From: Amoebidium appalachense
Lineage: Eukaryota > Ichthyosporea
Assembly: GCA_963693365.1 (NCBI GenBank)
Contig: CAVNZM010000015.1
Location: 3,720,001-3,784,000, forward strand
Direction of reading: 5' to 3'
DNA: 64,000 nt
Shown piece after piece: positions 15,487 through 37,920 of the stretch. Under the pieces are notes generated by a model. That model saw only the letters and a list, made by a program, of their open reading frames with translations. It did not search any database and was not told where the DNA came from. The position numbers and the translations under genes were made by a program. How positions within the stretch are numbered: the stretch's first letter is position 1; each line of letters opens with the position of its first letter.

Positions 15487-15540
15487 CACATTGGAGGAGC
15501 CGGGGGGCAGGGGGGGGGGGGGGGGGGGGGGGGGGATAGA
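12941..15540. repeat. Microsatellite and poly-G zone without genes
   Basis: Dense G tracts (about 13056-13170, 13330-13430, 14277-14345, 14819-14930, 15207-15232, 15510-15535), GT repeats (15090-15120, 15355-15485), one C tract (15122-15159) and a (GGT)n run near 15330. Between 13440 and 14270 there is unique AT-richer sequence in which I see no gene. Short copies of the interspersed repeat lie at 14377-14486 and 14847-14870. Confidence 0.8.
14377..14486 (+). repeat. Interspersed short repeat, copy 1
   Basis: Diverged member of a family of about 115 bp also seen at 46379-46514, 49671-49790 and 62444-62556. The most conserved part is the end, GCATAATAAGCAGAG followed by CATGCTCAGGG. As in the other copies a G tract lies on its 5' side on the + strand, here about 35 bp away. 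Confidence 0.6.
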
Positions 15541-18500
15541 GGACCGGTAAGAATGCCTTTTAAATAATGGAAGGGTAAATATTACGAAGCCAGAAGTACA
15601 CCAATGCTTTCGAGTTGGAGAGCTTCATAGGCTCCATAATTTACAGGGGTGGTCTGGGCCGCGAAAAATCATTCGGAAAGGAATTTTTTAAAGAAAGGCT
15701 GTAAAAGTGTCATCACACTGTTTGTTCCCCTCCGGGTTGAGTGAATCCTACATGCAGTATTATGTGGAACGACAGTCTCGGGTGAATGAGAAAACGGCAA
15801 CCTCGCCATTGATATCTTCAGTGCTAACGAATTCTCCTGAGTTTTTTAATACTAATATTGGTTACTGTACTGTATTCTGAGCTGTAGTATCAAGCGAGGT
15901 GTGCCTGGGAGAGTGGCCAAGGTGGTGGGCTGTTGCAACCTGTAATGTAAACTTTGTCGATCACAGGTGGTCAAAAATCAAGTATAGGGGATGCCTAATG
16001 TTTGAGCACGTGTGTAGGTGCAGTACATTGCCGCTGTAATAGTGGGGTGGGTGCAGCGTAATAATAATTAGAATCAATAGCGATATCGATACAGTGACCT
16101 CCGTTTCTTTACCATAGCATTCTAGGATACATGTCTGGGCGAAACCTGCACTACAAAAAAATAGACAATCGATTTGTCGATCGACTGACTTACATTTTAT
16201 TGGCCAATCAATCGAGCCAATTCGAAACAATAGGGCCTGGAGACTAAATCTTTGACGCGCTATAGCTCGGCTCAGGAAAAAGATTTTTTTTACGCGGTTT
16301 GCGGCCATGGAAAGCGAAGAAAAGTATTTTGTTTTAGTGTTAAAGCGACACCTGCGCGATTATCCGTTGTTAGGTTAATCGCGATTGCGCAACCCTGATG
16401 TTTTACACATTCGAAACCAGATGGTGGCTGATTGATCATCTGATCAAAAATAGACTAACTTTTCTCTCATAGTAGAAGTACCCTTCATTTTTGTGCTATT
16501 GAGTTGAACCAGGCATTTTTGGAAAGCCGAGAAAGTGTATTTGTTTTCTGCGTAAAAATATTGCATTATTTTCATGTTTGAGCACCAGCGCTTCTCGTTT
16601 GAATCTTACGCAAGCCCTTTTCAATGGCATTATTCATTCCAACGATTTGTGATTGGCTAATCGAATTGATCGGATTGGATGTGTACTACTATATGTAGGT
16701 TTCGCCCAGACATGTCTACTAGAATGCTATGCTACTACTTATAACGGCACTCTGGGTGACATTATTCCACAAGCTTTGTCAGCAACAAGAAACATAGTGA
16801 TTACCACATGTACATGCACATGTGCATGCATGGTGGCATGGCGTGGGCAATGCTGCGTTCACGTGCTTGCACATGCACATGCAGTGTAGCAGTACTCATG
16901 ATTGTAGCACACTTCATCTGAGTAGCTCAGTCTCTGGAGTCATTCCAACTTCAACTAACACCTGCAAACAAGATCCCTGCTACCTCTGTAACTACCCCAA
17001 CCTTGGCCATGGTAGAGTAGGAGGCCTTGATTAGCTGCGTGCATGCACCTCGTGTGTGTGCCATAAATGTGGCACCACATGCACACAGACCTACCACCTA
17101 ATGAGGTGGTGCCTTATATTCTGATCCTTCCTACCTCAGCAGAAATGTCTTTGTAGTAATGACAATGCTTATCTGTGAACAGTACGCAAGTAGTGCTGCG
17201 AATTCGAAGAAGAAAGGCTGCGAAGAAAAAAGGCGGCGGGCTGCGAAGAAGGAAGGGGCATGCCGATTTAGCTCAGAGATGACGCGTGACACCGTCAGTA
17301 CGTGTCAGCACACACACATGCATGGCACATTGCAAGCGCGTGTGCCACCACGTGGTGAATCACACTTCCTGGCAGAGAACTATGTCTGACTCAAGTAAGA
17401 CATGTATGTAAGATATGTAAGACATGCATGCGACTATCAATGAGTGTGTGCACGTGTGAGATTTTTGCTCACTCGAGTACAGTCACCAGTAAAAACCTCA
17501 TGCCTATGGACGATGTCGACCCATGGCCATGGGCCATGGCCATGGCCAGCCGAAAAACTTCGTTCATCAACTTGAGTGAACCTCGTTTGCGAGAAACCAA
17601 TCAGTGGTAAGGATGATACCCGCACCACATCTACCCAGATCTATTTTAACCCCTTCGTATCCCCCTAGATCTTTTTTTTACCTCATGTGGCCGACTATGA
17701 CGGGGTATATTGTGCGAAGGTAGCGCGATAATTGAAGCTAAAAGTACAAAAGCGAAACCAGCACAAAAAATATGTTGCCCTTAACATTATTTTAGAGTTG
17801 ATTTGTGTAGCTAATGCAGGTCAAGGTGTGATTACTAGAAGTGTTTACAGAGAACACCAGTACTGTATGATGGAGATGACGTCATGTATGATCGGAATGC
17901 GTGATGGCCGTCGATGAATCGGTTGTCGTTGCCAGGAATCGCCGTAAATGCGCCGTCCAAATTTGTGTGCTTTTACCTCAACTTTGTTGTAATCTTTAAT
18001 ATTTAATATTCAATAAATAATGATCTAGGGTACTGTACATAAGCCACTATGCAGTCATTCATTGAAATGGACCCTACCTTCGCCGATGATTCATAGCCGC
18101 CTTTTTTATCCGATGTAGTGTAGGGGGATTAATTGTCGCATACCTTTTCACACAAGCAACTGTTTGATTGGGCGATGTTTATTGTTGGAACGCGGGGGCC
18201 GTCATCTCCCCAATAATCCCTCGACAACGTCGTTTTGTTGATACAACACTCTCTCGATATCATTTTTACCAAGTTCGTTACCAAAACTTGCTGAATAGGA
18301 AAAAATAAAAGAACTTCTTAGGATAAGTACAGGGTGCTGATTTGTTTTCGTTTATTATCACATACAACCCCGACCCTTTTCACGTTAAACAACAGAATAT
18401 AGTTGACGTAAAACCAAATGCACTATAATCGCTTTGTTTTGTTCGCTTTTATCGCATCACACGATATTTTGAAATTGTCGAGGTAATCGTGCATCACGGT

Positions 18501-18703
18501 TGTCTGCCGGTGAAGCGTTTCATGCGGCAAAAAGCCCGTACAAACTAAAAACTCAGTGTTTTGTGTTTACACTGTTGCTATGAACATAGTTGACGCTGAA
18601 AAACATATACCTTATACATGTCACCTTGTTAAAACGCGCGCTTTCTTTCAAGATTTCAAATCGCTGTTTGATACACAGCTAACGTTGTGCATGCAACGCA
18701 AAC
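15541..18703. other. Intergenic stretch with unique sequence
   Basis: Mostly unique, AT-leaning DNA with few long simple repeats, unlike its surroundings. Frames of 60-115 codons occur but none carries a motif. An inverted repeat lies at 16100-16735. A CCATGG-rich palindromic cluster lies at about 17520-17545. The last few hundred bases before 18704 probably hold the promoter of the zinc-finger gene; no TATA box is obvious. Confidence 0.45.
16100..16735. repeat. Imperfect inverted repeat, arms about 100 bp
   Basis: The arm at about 16115-16225 (read on - strand) and the arm at about 16645-16735 (+ strand) share GGTTTCGCCCAGACATGT, then CTAGAATGCTATG, and an ATTGGC-containing segment on the other side. 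About 420 bp separate them. The pattern fits two copies of a short repeat in opposite orientation or a small element with terminal inverted repeats. No coding capacity is seen between the arms. Confidence 0.65.
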
Positions 18704-20044
18704 ATGACATCAGTTACAGGAGGCCACCCAGAACCAGCAACTTCACCATCAGAAAAACATGAAGAAAAGAAACCCTCTGCTCCCGAGCAGGGAGCTACAG
18801 AAAAAAGGAAAACTATTTCTCGCATAAACGAGATTTCTGAACAAAGCAGCCAACAAATGACAGAGTCTAATAACAACTCAACGAAGTTCAACACACATGA
18901 TAATCCTGACACAGACACAGGTGATTGTGCGGACGCACAAAAACGTCGCAGGAGACGCACACAGGCGGAGTTAACGCGGAGTTTCGAATGTCCTTTTAGG
19001 GATTGCGAGAGGAAATATGCAAGCAGTCACGCATTGACTCTGCATGTTCGTCTCAAGCACCCCACAGAGCAACATCTATACCACAACCACCTCGGACAAA
19101 TGAGACCCTCAAGACCCGGTTTTTCTTCGCTTTTCTCTTCGACGGGGTCCGCACAAGGGAAAGATTCGGTAAATTTGGGAAAGGAAAGCGAAATCAGAGG
19201 CGTAAAACACGCGAACGTCGACAGTTTTGTCGAGAATTTGATTGCTCCCAGGAAGAGAATGTCTCTTTCCTCAGAGGCGGCGGGTGGGTCTCTACCTCAA
19301 CCCGTGCCGTCTAGCTTTCATCCCTCCCGTTCTTTTGCACCAGAGAAACCAACCGGCCAACATGAGCTCGTTTCACGCATCATTGCACAGGGGGGTCATA
19401 CAGGCCTCATGCGCTCGGTGTCATGTGATCGCTCGTATGGTCATTGGGATAATCTGCCAGGCCAACATGCTCTGCCCATGAGGGGTGGAGGGCGTCATTC
19501 ATACCCTATGCATCACGCTTCCGGGGGTGAGATGCACCCACGTTTCCTTCACCATTCTGCACTAACCACGCTTCCTTACAACGATTATCCCATGGGATAT
19601 TCATCACGCTATTTTCCTCCGGGTAGGGGCAAGGGCTACAACTACGAACCAGATTACTATCCGAACGCATACAGTATGCCCATGGCATCGCCATGTCCCG
19701 GATGTGCGCTCTGCCCTGCCGACCCCATCGACTACTACCCTTATGGTTTCGCTCATGCGGAAACATATACACCCCAGCATCCCTTCTCCAAACCACACCT
19801 CATGTCAGGTATATTTTCAGACGCGAGGGGCGCGAAATGGAGTGAGCCTAGCTCAGTTTTGGAAGAGGAAGGGTTGGGCGTATATCGAAAGGGGAGTGTG
19901 TGTAGTGAGGAAGAAGCTCTTCTAGCGCGTGCGCGCGGTATCGCGCGGCAGACGGCGGTAACGTACAAGCCGGAGTTCCGAAAGACACTGGAGCCTGGAC
20001 ATAGTATTCGTGAGCGTGGGAGCTTGGATTCTGCTGTGTTTTAA
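18704..20044 (+). CDS. Single-finger C2H2 zinc-finger protein
   Basis: One uninterrupted frame of 446 codons starting at ATG 18704 and ending at TAA 20042-20044. Residues 1-90 are polar and disordered, ending in a basic run (KRRRRR, residues 80-85), a likely nuclear localisation signal. One zinc finger follows: Cys96-x4-Cys101-x12-His114-x4-His119 with the core ECPFRDCERKY and LTLHVRLKH. This matches the classical C2H2 spacing in its long-loop form. The rest is disordered with Ser/Pro-rich and then Tyr/Pro/His/Gly-rich stretches, plus a CPGCALCP patch (about residues 328-335) that could bind metal but is not a known finger. A DNA- or RNA-binding regulator is likely; one finger alone rarely gives sequence specificity, so a partner is plausible. 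Unlike most genes here it has no introns and no simple repeats. Confidence 0.85.
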   Translation: MTSVTGGHPEPATSPSEKHEEKKPSAPEQGATEKRKTISRINEISEQSSQQMTESNNNSTKFNTHDNPDTDTGDCADAQKRRRRRTQAELTRSFECPFRDCERKYASSHALTLHVRLKHPTEQHLYHNHLGQMRPSRPGFSSLFSSTGSAQGKDSVNLGKESEIRGVKHANVDSFVENLIAPRKRMSLSSEAAGGSLPQPVPSSFHPSRSFAPEKPTGQHELVSRIIAQGGHTGLMRSVSCDRSYGHWDNLPGQHALPMRGGGRHSYPMHHASGGEMHPRFLHHSALTTLPYNDYPMGYSSRYFPPGRGKGYNYEPDYYPNAYSMPMASPCPGCALCPADPIDYYPYGFAHAETYTPQHPFSKPHLMSGIFSDARGAKWSEPSSVLEEEGLGVYRKGSVCSEEEALLARARGIARQTAVTYKPEFRKTLEPGHSIRERGSLDSAVF

Positions 20045-20489
20045 AGTGTTTGTTGTGTTATTAATTAAGTTGGTGAGGTAGTGAAATGTAATGGTGTGTG
20101 ATAGTATTTGTTGGTTCTTCTGGTTTGGGTGGTGATAGTGAAATAGACGGTTGGAGGGATGTTTAGTTGGATGAATTTTTGGCAAATGTTTTTGTTTTGT
20201 TGGCATGGACGGCCTTATATAAGCGGTATTCAGTTATTATGCGGTTGTGATCTAATAGCTACTAAATGATATGTGCATACTACATGTGTGGTTTATTAAT
20301 TAATGACATGTCTGCTGCCAGGCTGTATGTTGTGTTACTATTAGATACTGCTTTAATCCTCCATGCTGCAACACTAAACTCTTCTGAACAGGCTGAAAAT
20401 GTAAGGAAACATGTAATAACTACAACAACACATACCCCATCTATGGACAGTACAAACATGTACTAAAATCAGGAAATAATCATTGATCA

Positions 20490-20572
20490 TGATATCATAT
20501 GATATATACTATATAGATATATATGATATATATATATATATGTATATCATATATGTGTATATCATATCATGG
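20490..20572. repeat. AT-rich palindromic (ATATGATATC-like) tract
   Basis: Imperfect inverted repeats of ATATGATATA, ATATCATAT and related words with a (TA)n centre form a potential long hairpin or cruciform. Flanked on both sides by CATGATATCAT and ATATCATATCATGG. Confidence 0.7.
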
Positions 20573-20582
20573 TCGGGTATCT

Positions 20583-20702
20583 TAGAGCCTGTGCTCAAAT
20601 ATGTGCTACCATATCCTATGATCGAGACCAGAGATTCCTAATTCAGTCTGTGCTCCAATATGTGCTATAACTTCCTGGTATCGAACCCGGACGTTCCTAA
20701 AT
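20583..20702 (-). repeat. Two tandem units with tRNA B-box-like sequence
   Basis: Two diverged units of about 60 bp share TGTGCT(C/C)(A/C)AATATGTGCTA and a segment that reads GGTTCGATACC on the - strand in the better unit (about 20681-20691), which fits an RNA polymerase III B box. No matching A box or tRNA fold is seen, so a tRNA-derived SINE remnant is only a possibility. Confidence 0.4.
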
Positions 20703-21692
20703 TGGGATATGTATAGAGAACTAATATTACGCATTGCAACGCCTGCGAGGGGCAGAGCTTTCCTTCTATTCCATTGGTTGCAATACAGACTCAACGGTTA
20801 GGTGACGATGAATGAACTCAGAAATGCTCTCGAGAGCATACATAGACGTGTTCCAACTACAAGCAGGGATCGATTTTTGAATACAAATATCAATCGGGTA
20901 GAAAAAGTGTCAATGTGACGAAGTGAGATGTACACAACTTCCCATTCCCTCCCTCCCACCCCCCCTTATCCCCTTCCCCCTTCTAAAAAAAAAACAAAAC
21001 AAGAAAAAAAAACTGTCATGTTTTCGTGCTTTGTCCTTGACTGACTGAGAGGCTACACGGCCTCTTTAGACACTACGTTTTTAGGAAAGTCAAAAAAAAC
21101 CGTCTTTACGAAAGGGAGCCCCTACGTGCCACGGAAAGTCAAGTGTATGTACTCCTGTCACCTTGACACGATATTGGCTGTCACTTTTGACACCGACAGA
21201 CCTTCATTTGTGCATCTCCCTACGTATACCTGCTTTACTTGATTTTTTTTTTTCTTTTCTTGAATATATATATATATATATAGGAATGACCTTTACTGTA
21301 AAGACAAACTCCAAAACATAAGAAGCTGAGATATCACGGATATCTCAAATAAAAATTGAATCGCAGTTTTTACTATATTCAAATATGCACGCTGTCAGTT
21401 TATAATGTACGGACAGACGTATAAAAAGCCCCGTCAAATCACCAACGGCAACCTTCAAGCAACAACCTTATTTCTGTGGCAATTTGTGACACACTGCAGC
21501 ATAACTGAAGTGTATTTAGTTGGTTGCATTTTTTTTCTGTTTGCTCAAGGCTTTTTCAAACTCAACTTATTAATTTTCACCCTCCTTCCCAGACATCTGT
21601 AGAACCGCATACACACACATGTAATGCGCAACACACAATTCTTCCTGTTGAAACGTTCCCAAATTTCCCGGAGGCTTTTGAACTTCATAGCC

Positions 21693-32635
<10,943 letters not shown>

Positions 32636-33858
32636 AAATGCAAAATGAAAACCCTCTCTCACTTCTTCCCACAACACTTAGCAAATGTAAAGGAGCTCCC
32701 CCCCCCCCCCCCCCCCCCCCCCCCTCCCCAACACACACACCGAAAAAATGTAAACAAGACCCCTCTCTCCTTCCCCCACACTTTGCAAATGTAAAAGACC
32801 CTCCCTGCTTCCTCAACACACGCGGATATGAATGATACCATTCACTCCCCTCCTTCTCCCGCTTATGTAAATTCAACCCCCCCCCCCTCCCCCCCTCCCC
32901 CCCCCCCCCCCCCCCCCCTCCGTGCCCCGCCGTCCTTCCATCCCTCCACCCAACACAACCCTCATGTTCTCACCCCCCTCCTCTCCCATTCCCTATCAAT
33001 ACCGTTTTCTCCATAGCCCACACGCACACACGGAAATATACAAAAGCATGCCACAAAACATAACCTATCTCAATGTGTTGGACAAGGGAGGTAATCCCCC
33101 CTCTCCCCCCCCCCCCCCCCCCCCCCCCCTTCCCCCCTCCCCCACACACAGACCCAAATCCAGTCTGTCCCCTCCCCTTCCCCCTCTCTTACCCCCTGCC
33201 CCCTAAAACCAGGTTTACCACCACCACCTCATTACCAAGAGTCCCTTTTCTTTTACACAAACCGACCCCCCCCCCCCCCCTCCCTCCCCCCCCCCCCCCC
33301 TCTCCCCCCCTTTCCCCCCCTCCTCCCCCCTCCCTCCCCTCCGCCCCCTACCCCCCCTCCCCTTTCACTATCTACCTCTAAATCATGCAGTGTCAAACGG
33401 AAGGGAGGGAGAGACAGAGGTTGAGGTTATAGAGAACGTAGTGATAGCCTAGTGGTTCAAATTTAGAAGGTGTGATTTATGTAGAAAGGGAGGGATATGG
33501 TGTGTGTGGATGGGAAAAAAGGGGGAGAATGGAGGGTATGGTTGAAAAGTGGGAGACAAAAAGTTCGAACAAAACCAACCTCTGAATGCATTGACCAATC
33601 AGACATCTCTGTTTTCATATCCTGACTTTAACAAACCAATCAGCAGGCAGGAAGGGCACTATGGACGCCCCCGCCGGTTAGGAGAAACGCTTGCATGCAC
33701 AGCCCCAGGGGGCCCCGCTCCCTGCCCCCCCCCCCCCCCCCCCCCCCCCTTCCCTTCCCCTCCCTCCTTCCCCTCCCCTTCTCCACCCCCACGGGAGGAG
33801 AGGAAGGGAAAGAGAATTCGGAGGAAGGGGGAGGGAAGGGCAGGCGGGGGGATGGGGG

Positions 33859-33892
<34 letters not shown>

Positions 33893-36800
33893 GGGGGGGA
33901 GAGGGGGGGGGGGGGGGGGGGGGGAGGGGAGAGAGAGAGAGAGAGAGAGAGGATTTATGTTTGGAGCACCGAGGTTGGGCCGCTACGGAAGGGGATATTT
34001 GAGGCCCTGGCCTTTAGTCTTTTTTTTTTTTTTTTTTTGTTCTTTTTTTTTGATATTTTGATATGGGAATATGTAGAGGGGTGTGTGCTATTTTTTATCG
34101 ACATGCCAGTGATCCACGATGAGGTGTCCAACAAGAAACAATTGGGTAGATAGCCGGATATAAGATACACTGATATGCCTGGACATATAACGAGCTTTTT
34201 GATATACGTGGAGATATACCGAGCTTTTTTTGGGGGGGGGGGGGGGGGGGGGGTTTCGGGAATCGAAAACATTCGATATTTACGGGTCATGGGGGTCGTG
34301 GGTGTCAGGAGCAGAAGAATTTTGATTTTGTTGCCGTTACGTACAGAAAATGTACGTTTACACAATCAAAATAAAAATTCCATGTTTTACGAATCACAGG
34401 ATCCCCGGGTCTGTCCTCCACCCCCTTCCCCCCCCCCCTCCCCCCTCCCCCCCCCCCCCCCCCCCCCCCCCTGTCCCCCTTTCCTCCTATCCCCCCACGC
34501 ACACATGCACCACTACCACCAACAAGAAAGGATGGATCCAAAGCCATGTGAATTAAACAGTTTATAATTCGACGATGTATTTGAGGATACAAGTTATGCA
34601 ATGAATACCCATCTTTATGCTTAACCAAATACCACCACAATGATTCATGAATAATACACAGTACTTAAATTCATGAATCACATGAGATATGCCTGAATTC
34701 ATGAATTATAATATCCCGACCGTGACTATTGATGACCCGGGCAGTCGGTAAACCATTCCGAACACACGTAAGTATACAATGGTTTACACTTCTTCTTCTT
34801 TTTATTTATTTATAGATATCTGAAAACCATGGCACTGCAAATGTTTTGAAGCTCTTGAATTGTCAACCCACTTTTCCCGCTTAATAAAATCGACCGTCAA
34901 AATAAGAGTGGTGGTCCGTGAATTGTGTGACGGTATTTCAGGCAAGTGCTACGGCTGTGCCAATTATTCTTTGGTAAGGTAATGTGATTGAGCGATTTGA
35001 AGACTGTCCCCCCCCCCCCCCCCCCCCCAAAACAAAAAAAAAAAAAAAAAAAACTACATTCGAATCCGACATAATTTCTACCAATTAGGCAGAGCATGCA
35101 TGGGTGTGTGTGCATCTTTTTATCAAAGTCACTTGAGAGGCGTAGAAAGGCAAACGTGTTTTTGCATGCTTTCAGGCGTGTAGGTAAATTATTCATGCAT
35201 TGTGTCTACGCTACTACTACATTTAAAAGTGCTGAGTTGAAGTACTTTCGGCACGCCACTCTATGTAGGTATAGCATGCATGCACTGTGTGCATGTACTG
35301 TGTGCATGTATTGTGCGCATGTACTGTGTGCATGTATTGTGCGCATGAACTGTGTGCATGCATTGTGTGCATGTACTGTGTGGATATACTGTGTGCACGT
35401 ACTGTGTGCAGTACTGTCTGCATGTACTGTCTGCATGTACTGTGTGGATATACTGTCTGCATGTACTGTGTGGATATACTGTGTGCATGTACTGTGTGCA
35501 TGTACTGTGTGGATATACTGCCTGTATGTACTGTGTGGATATACTGTGTGCATGTACTGTGTGCATGTACTGTGTGCATGTACTGAGTAGATGCACTGTA
35601 TTCATGTACTGTGTGCATGCAGTGTGTGGATGTACTGTGTGCATGTGCAGTGTGGATGCAATGTGTGCATGCATTGTGTGCATGTGCTGTGTGCATGTAC
35701 TGCGTGCATGTACATGTACACCATGGGCCCAACCAGGGCCTCACAGATTTTCTCGTGAAATACGGAAAAATGTAAATCACACACGGCTCTTTAGCAGTCA
35801 GGGGGGCCGGGGGGAGGGGAGGGGGGGGGGAGGGGGGAGGGGGCAGGGGGGAAGGGGGGAGGGGAGGGAGGGAGGTGAATCCCCCTCCCCCCCCCCCCCA
35901 CACACACACCTCTCCACCCCACCCTTTCAACAACAACAAAAGAGAAAGAAACGAAGAACAGTTTGCATGCCACAGCACATTTGCAAGCATGCACCCTTTG
36001 ATCATATGATCACAAGCACACAGCCACACCCTTGGTTCGACTAAGACACCGGTGCACACGGTGGCGCCTCTGGCACGAATTTACTCCCCCCCCCCCCCCC
36101 CCCCCCCCCCCGTGTGCACACACGCACGGGTAAACACACACACACACACACACAGCCACAACCAGAGACACACGTGTACGTGCACAACGTGCCTGTGAGG
36201 CGTTTTCGAACTGTGTTTGGTGCCGACAGTAATCAACAAAAAAGGGGGCGGAGGGGAGGGGGGAGGAGGGAGGGGGGGGGCAAGGGGGCAAAGGGAAGGG
36301 ACAGCCTGAATGTGCTAATAATACAGCAGACGGGAAGAAACCAAAAAGCAAGGATCTTGATTTGGGACATCGGATCTGAGATACACACTAACCCGCAAAG
36401 AGAACCCAGCAATAAAACATGTCCCCACCCCATCCCTCCCCCCCCCCCACCACCCGCCATCACTACACATATACACACACACACACACAAGCACGCTAGC
36501 GCATTTTGCCCAGCCCCAGCCCCAGCTCAATCTCTCCGACCCATCCCACCGCCAGAGATCTTATTGTTATAACAGATCCGCACGCGGAAACCACCGACAG
36601 AAGAGTTATACACATATGCATGGTCAAGGAAAAAGGTAGGATACATGGTTAAACAATGAGGAGTCGAAAACGAGCCAAGCAGCGCCAGATGGAAGATCGT
36701 CAGACGTGAGACCAAAAGAGGATCTTTTTTTTTTTTTTTTTTTTTTTGGGGGGGGGGGGGGGGAGAGAGAGAGAGGGGGGCCCGGAGGGATGTGTGCAAG

Positions 36801-37059
36801 GGAAACGGTTAACAGAACATGGATATAGGAGTGCCTATTCATTTCATTCCTTAGCAGCACACAGTGCAGCAATTCAATACAAGTAAGAATCAACATTAAT
36901 GCCAACCTTTAACAAACTTTCAGCGTCAAGGGCTTTTACAGAAAGACAAACTCAAAAACTTCACTTCAGGTGCGTTCATCTATACATGTGCTACAACGAC
37001 CACCTTGAAGTCACGATCTTTGTTGAATTTACAGCTATTTACAGAAAAACGCAGTTACG
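32636..37059. other. Gene-free stretch between converging genes
   Basis: Lies between the 3' ends of the P450 (+) and the PDZ gene (-). Contains C runs (about 32701-32724, 32898-32918, 33108-33129, 33265-33300), a G cluster with (GA)n (33859-33952), T and G runs (34021-34038, 34217-34252), C runs (34448-34471, 35010-35028, 36087-36111), a T/G run (36725-36762), and the 13-bp minisatellite at 35283-35715. Three ATTCATGAAT words lie at 34641-34705. No convincing gene is seen. Confidence 0.5.
35283..35715 (+). repeat. 13-bp minisatellite, about 33 units
   Basis: Units of 13 bp, consensus GCATGTACTGTGT, with variants GGATATACTGTGT and GCATGTATTGTGC. Because 13 is not a multiple of three and no frame of the unit contains a stop, all frames stay open on both strands for over 100 codons. 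These frames are artefacts. Confidence 0.95.
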
Positions 37060-37920
37060 TTACTGTAACAGGAGCAGCCCGCCATTATTTGGACTCATGC
37101 GTGCTTCAGAATACTGGAGGGAGGGGCAAACAGGACTTATCTTCCTGGCGCGCACAACACTTCTCAATCGCTGCATGGCCCACACATCTGCACAAAGGAT
37201 CTCGCATTTCTTTCCAACCTTCACGGAATCCACCAGAAGTCCCCGGATCTGAGCTGGTGTCATCCCAATCGCGCATTGTCCGTTCACAAACGCAATGCAT
37301 CGTCCAGGCAACATGTTAGCTCTGTGCGCGGTTGAGCCTTGCACGACATGCTTCACCACAGAAACGCCGGCCTGCGTTTGAATCCTGATGCCAATTGGCT
37401 GCTTTCCGTGTGCCCTTTTCGGTTCGAGAGTATGGGGAAAGAAGAGGGGGGACTCGACAAGCGACAGGTGAAGGGTGTCTGCCTTATCAAACATTTCCGC
37501 TAGTGCTTCGGGCTCTATAACGCTCACGTTCGTATTATTCACTTGAAGGATCTCGTCACCAAACGCCAGTCCGGCGCGCATGGCTGGTGTTGGGCCGGAT
37601 TTGGGCATCTCGGAGATAGTTAAAACGAATACCCGTCGGTCAAAAGTGCAAAGCGATGCACCGAATTTCTCCCCGGGTTTCTTTGTTAGGTGGACTTCAC
37701 GTTTGATTGTTAGAGCGGATTCCTCCTCAAGAATGCTGTCGTAATGAGGCAGCCCCCTGCTTTCGTGCTTGGACACAACAGTAGATTCAACACTGGCAAC
37801 TCGGTTAAGGTCCCTGGGTGGGTTGCTTGGAAGAGAGGGTTTTCGTGAGGCGTCGGTGTGTGTGTACACCACAACGCTTTCCCGTCTTGCAGGGGTAGTT
37901 TGCATCAGAAGGGGAGCCAT
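37060..37920 (-). CDS. Syntenin-like protein with two PDZ domains
   Basis: A frame of 286 codons from ATG at 37920 to the stop at 37060. Residues 1-70 are disordered. PDZ1 spans about 74-155 with the peptide-binding loop KFGASL, then RAGLAFGDEILQVNN. PDZ2 spans about 165-245 with QPIGIRI, ANMLPGRCIAFVNGQCAIGM and a final CEILCADVW. Two adjacent PDZ domains with no linker, a short N-terminus and a short basic tail (RLRSVVRARK) are the layout of syntenin, the animal adaptor that binds C-termini of syndecans and other membrane proteins and phosphoinositides. GLRFGDQVLQ in syntenin compares with GLAFGDEILQ here. The tail extends about 40 residues beyond PDZ2. A non-coding or short coding 5' exon is possible: an acceptor TTTTAG lies 7 bases before the ATG. 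The N-terminal tyrosine motifs of animal syntenin are not evident. It converges with the P450 gene. Confidence 0.82.
   Translation of the reverse strand: MAPLLMQTTPARRESVVVYTHTDASRKPSLPSNPPRDLNRVASVESTVVSKHESRGLPHYDSILEEESALTIKREVHLTKKPGEKFGASLCTFDRRVFVLTISEMPKSGPTPAMRAGLAFGDEILQVNNTNVSVIEPEALAEMFDKADTLHLSLVESPLFFPHTLEPKRAHGKQPIGIRIQTQAGVSVVKHVVQGSTAHRANMLPGRCIAFVNGQCAIGMTPAQIRGLLVDSVKVGKKCEILCADVWAMQRLRSVVRARKISPVCPSLQYSEARMSPNNGGLLLLQ

Larger units (their letters stand above)
20045..21623. other. 3' flank of zinc-finger gene and intergenic DNA
   Basis: The first 200 bp are T/G-rich, probably the 3' UTR. Then come an AT-rich palindromic tract (20490-20572), a two-copy repeat (20583-20702), poly-A rich sequence near 20980-21010 and a (TA)n near 21265-21282. 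No gene is recognised. The frame at 20266-20466 (66 codons) is hydrophobic but shows no motif. Confidence 0.45.

Noticed and set aside
18556-18762. 68-codon frame overlapping the zinc-finger gene start
   Set aside because: It runs into the real gene in another frame and shows no motif.
19506-20206. Antisense frames over the zinc-finger gene
   Set aside because: Shadows of the sense coding frame, without motifs or splice support.
33549-34153. Frames of 100-170 codons on the + strand downstream of the P450
   Set aside because: Most of their length is translated C and G tracts. The unique part has no motif.
35206-36059. Long open frames on both strands (Cys-Met-Tyr and His-Thr-Val rich)
   Set aside because: They are translations of the 13-bp minisatellite, which has no stop in any frame.
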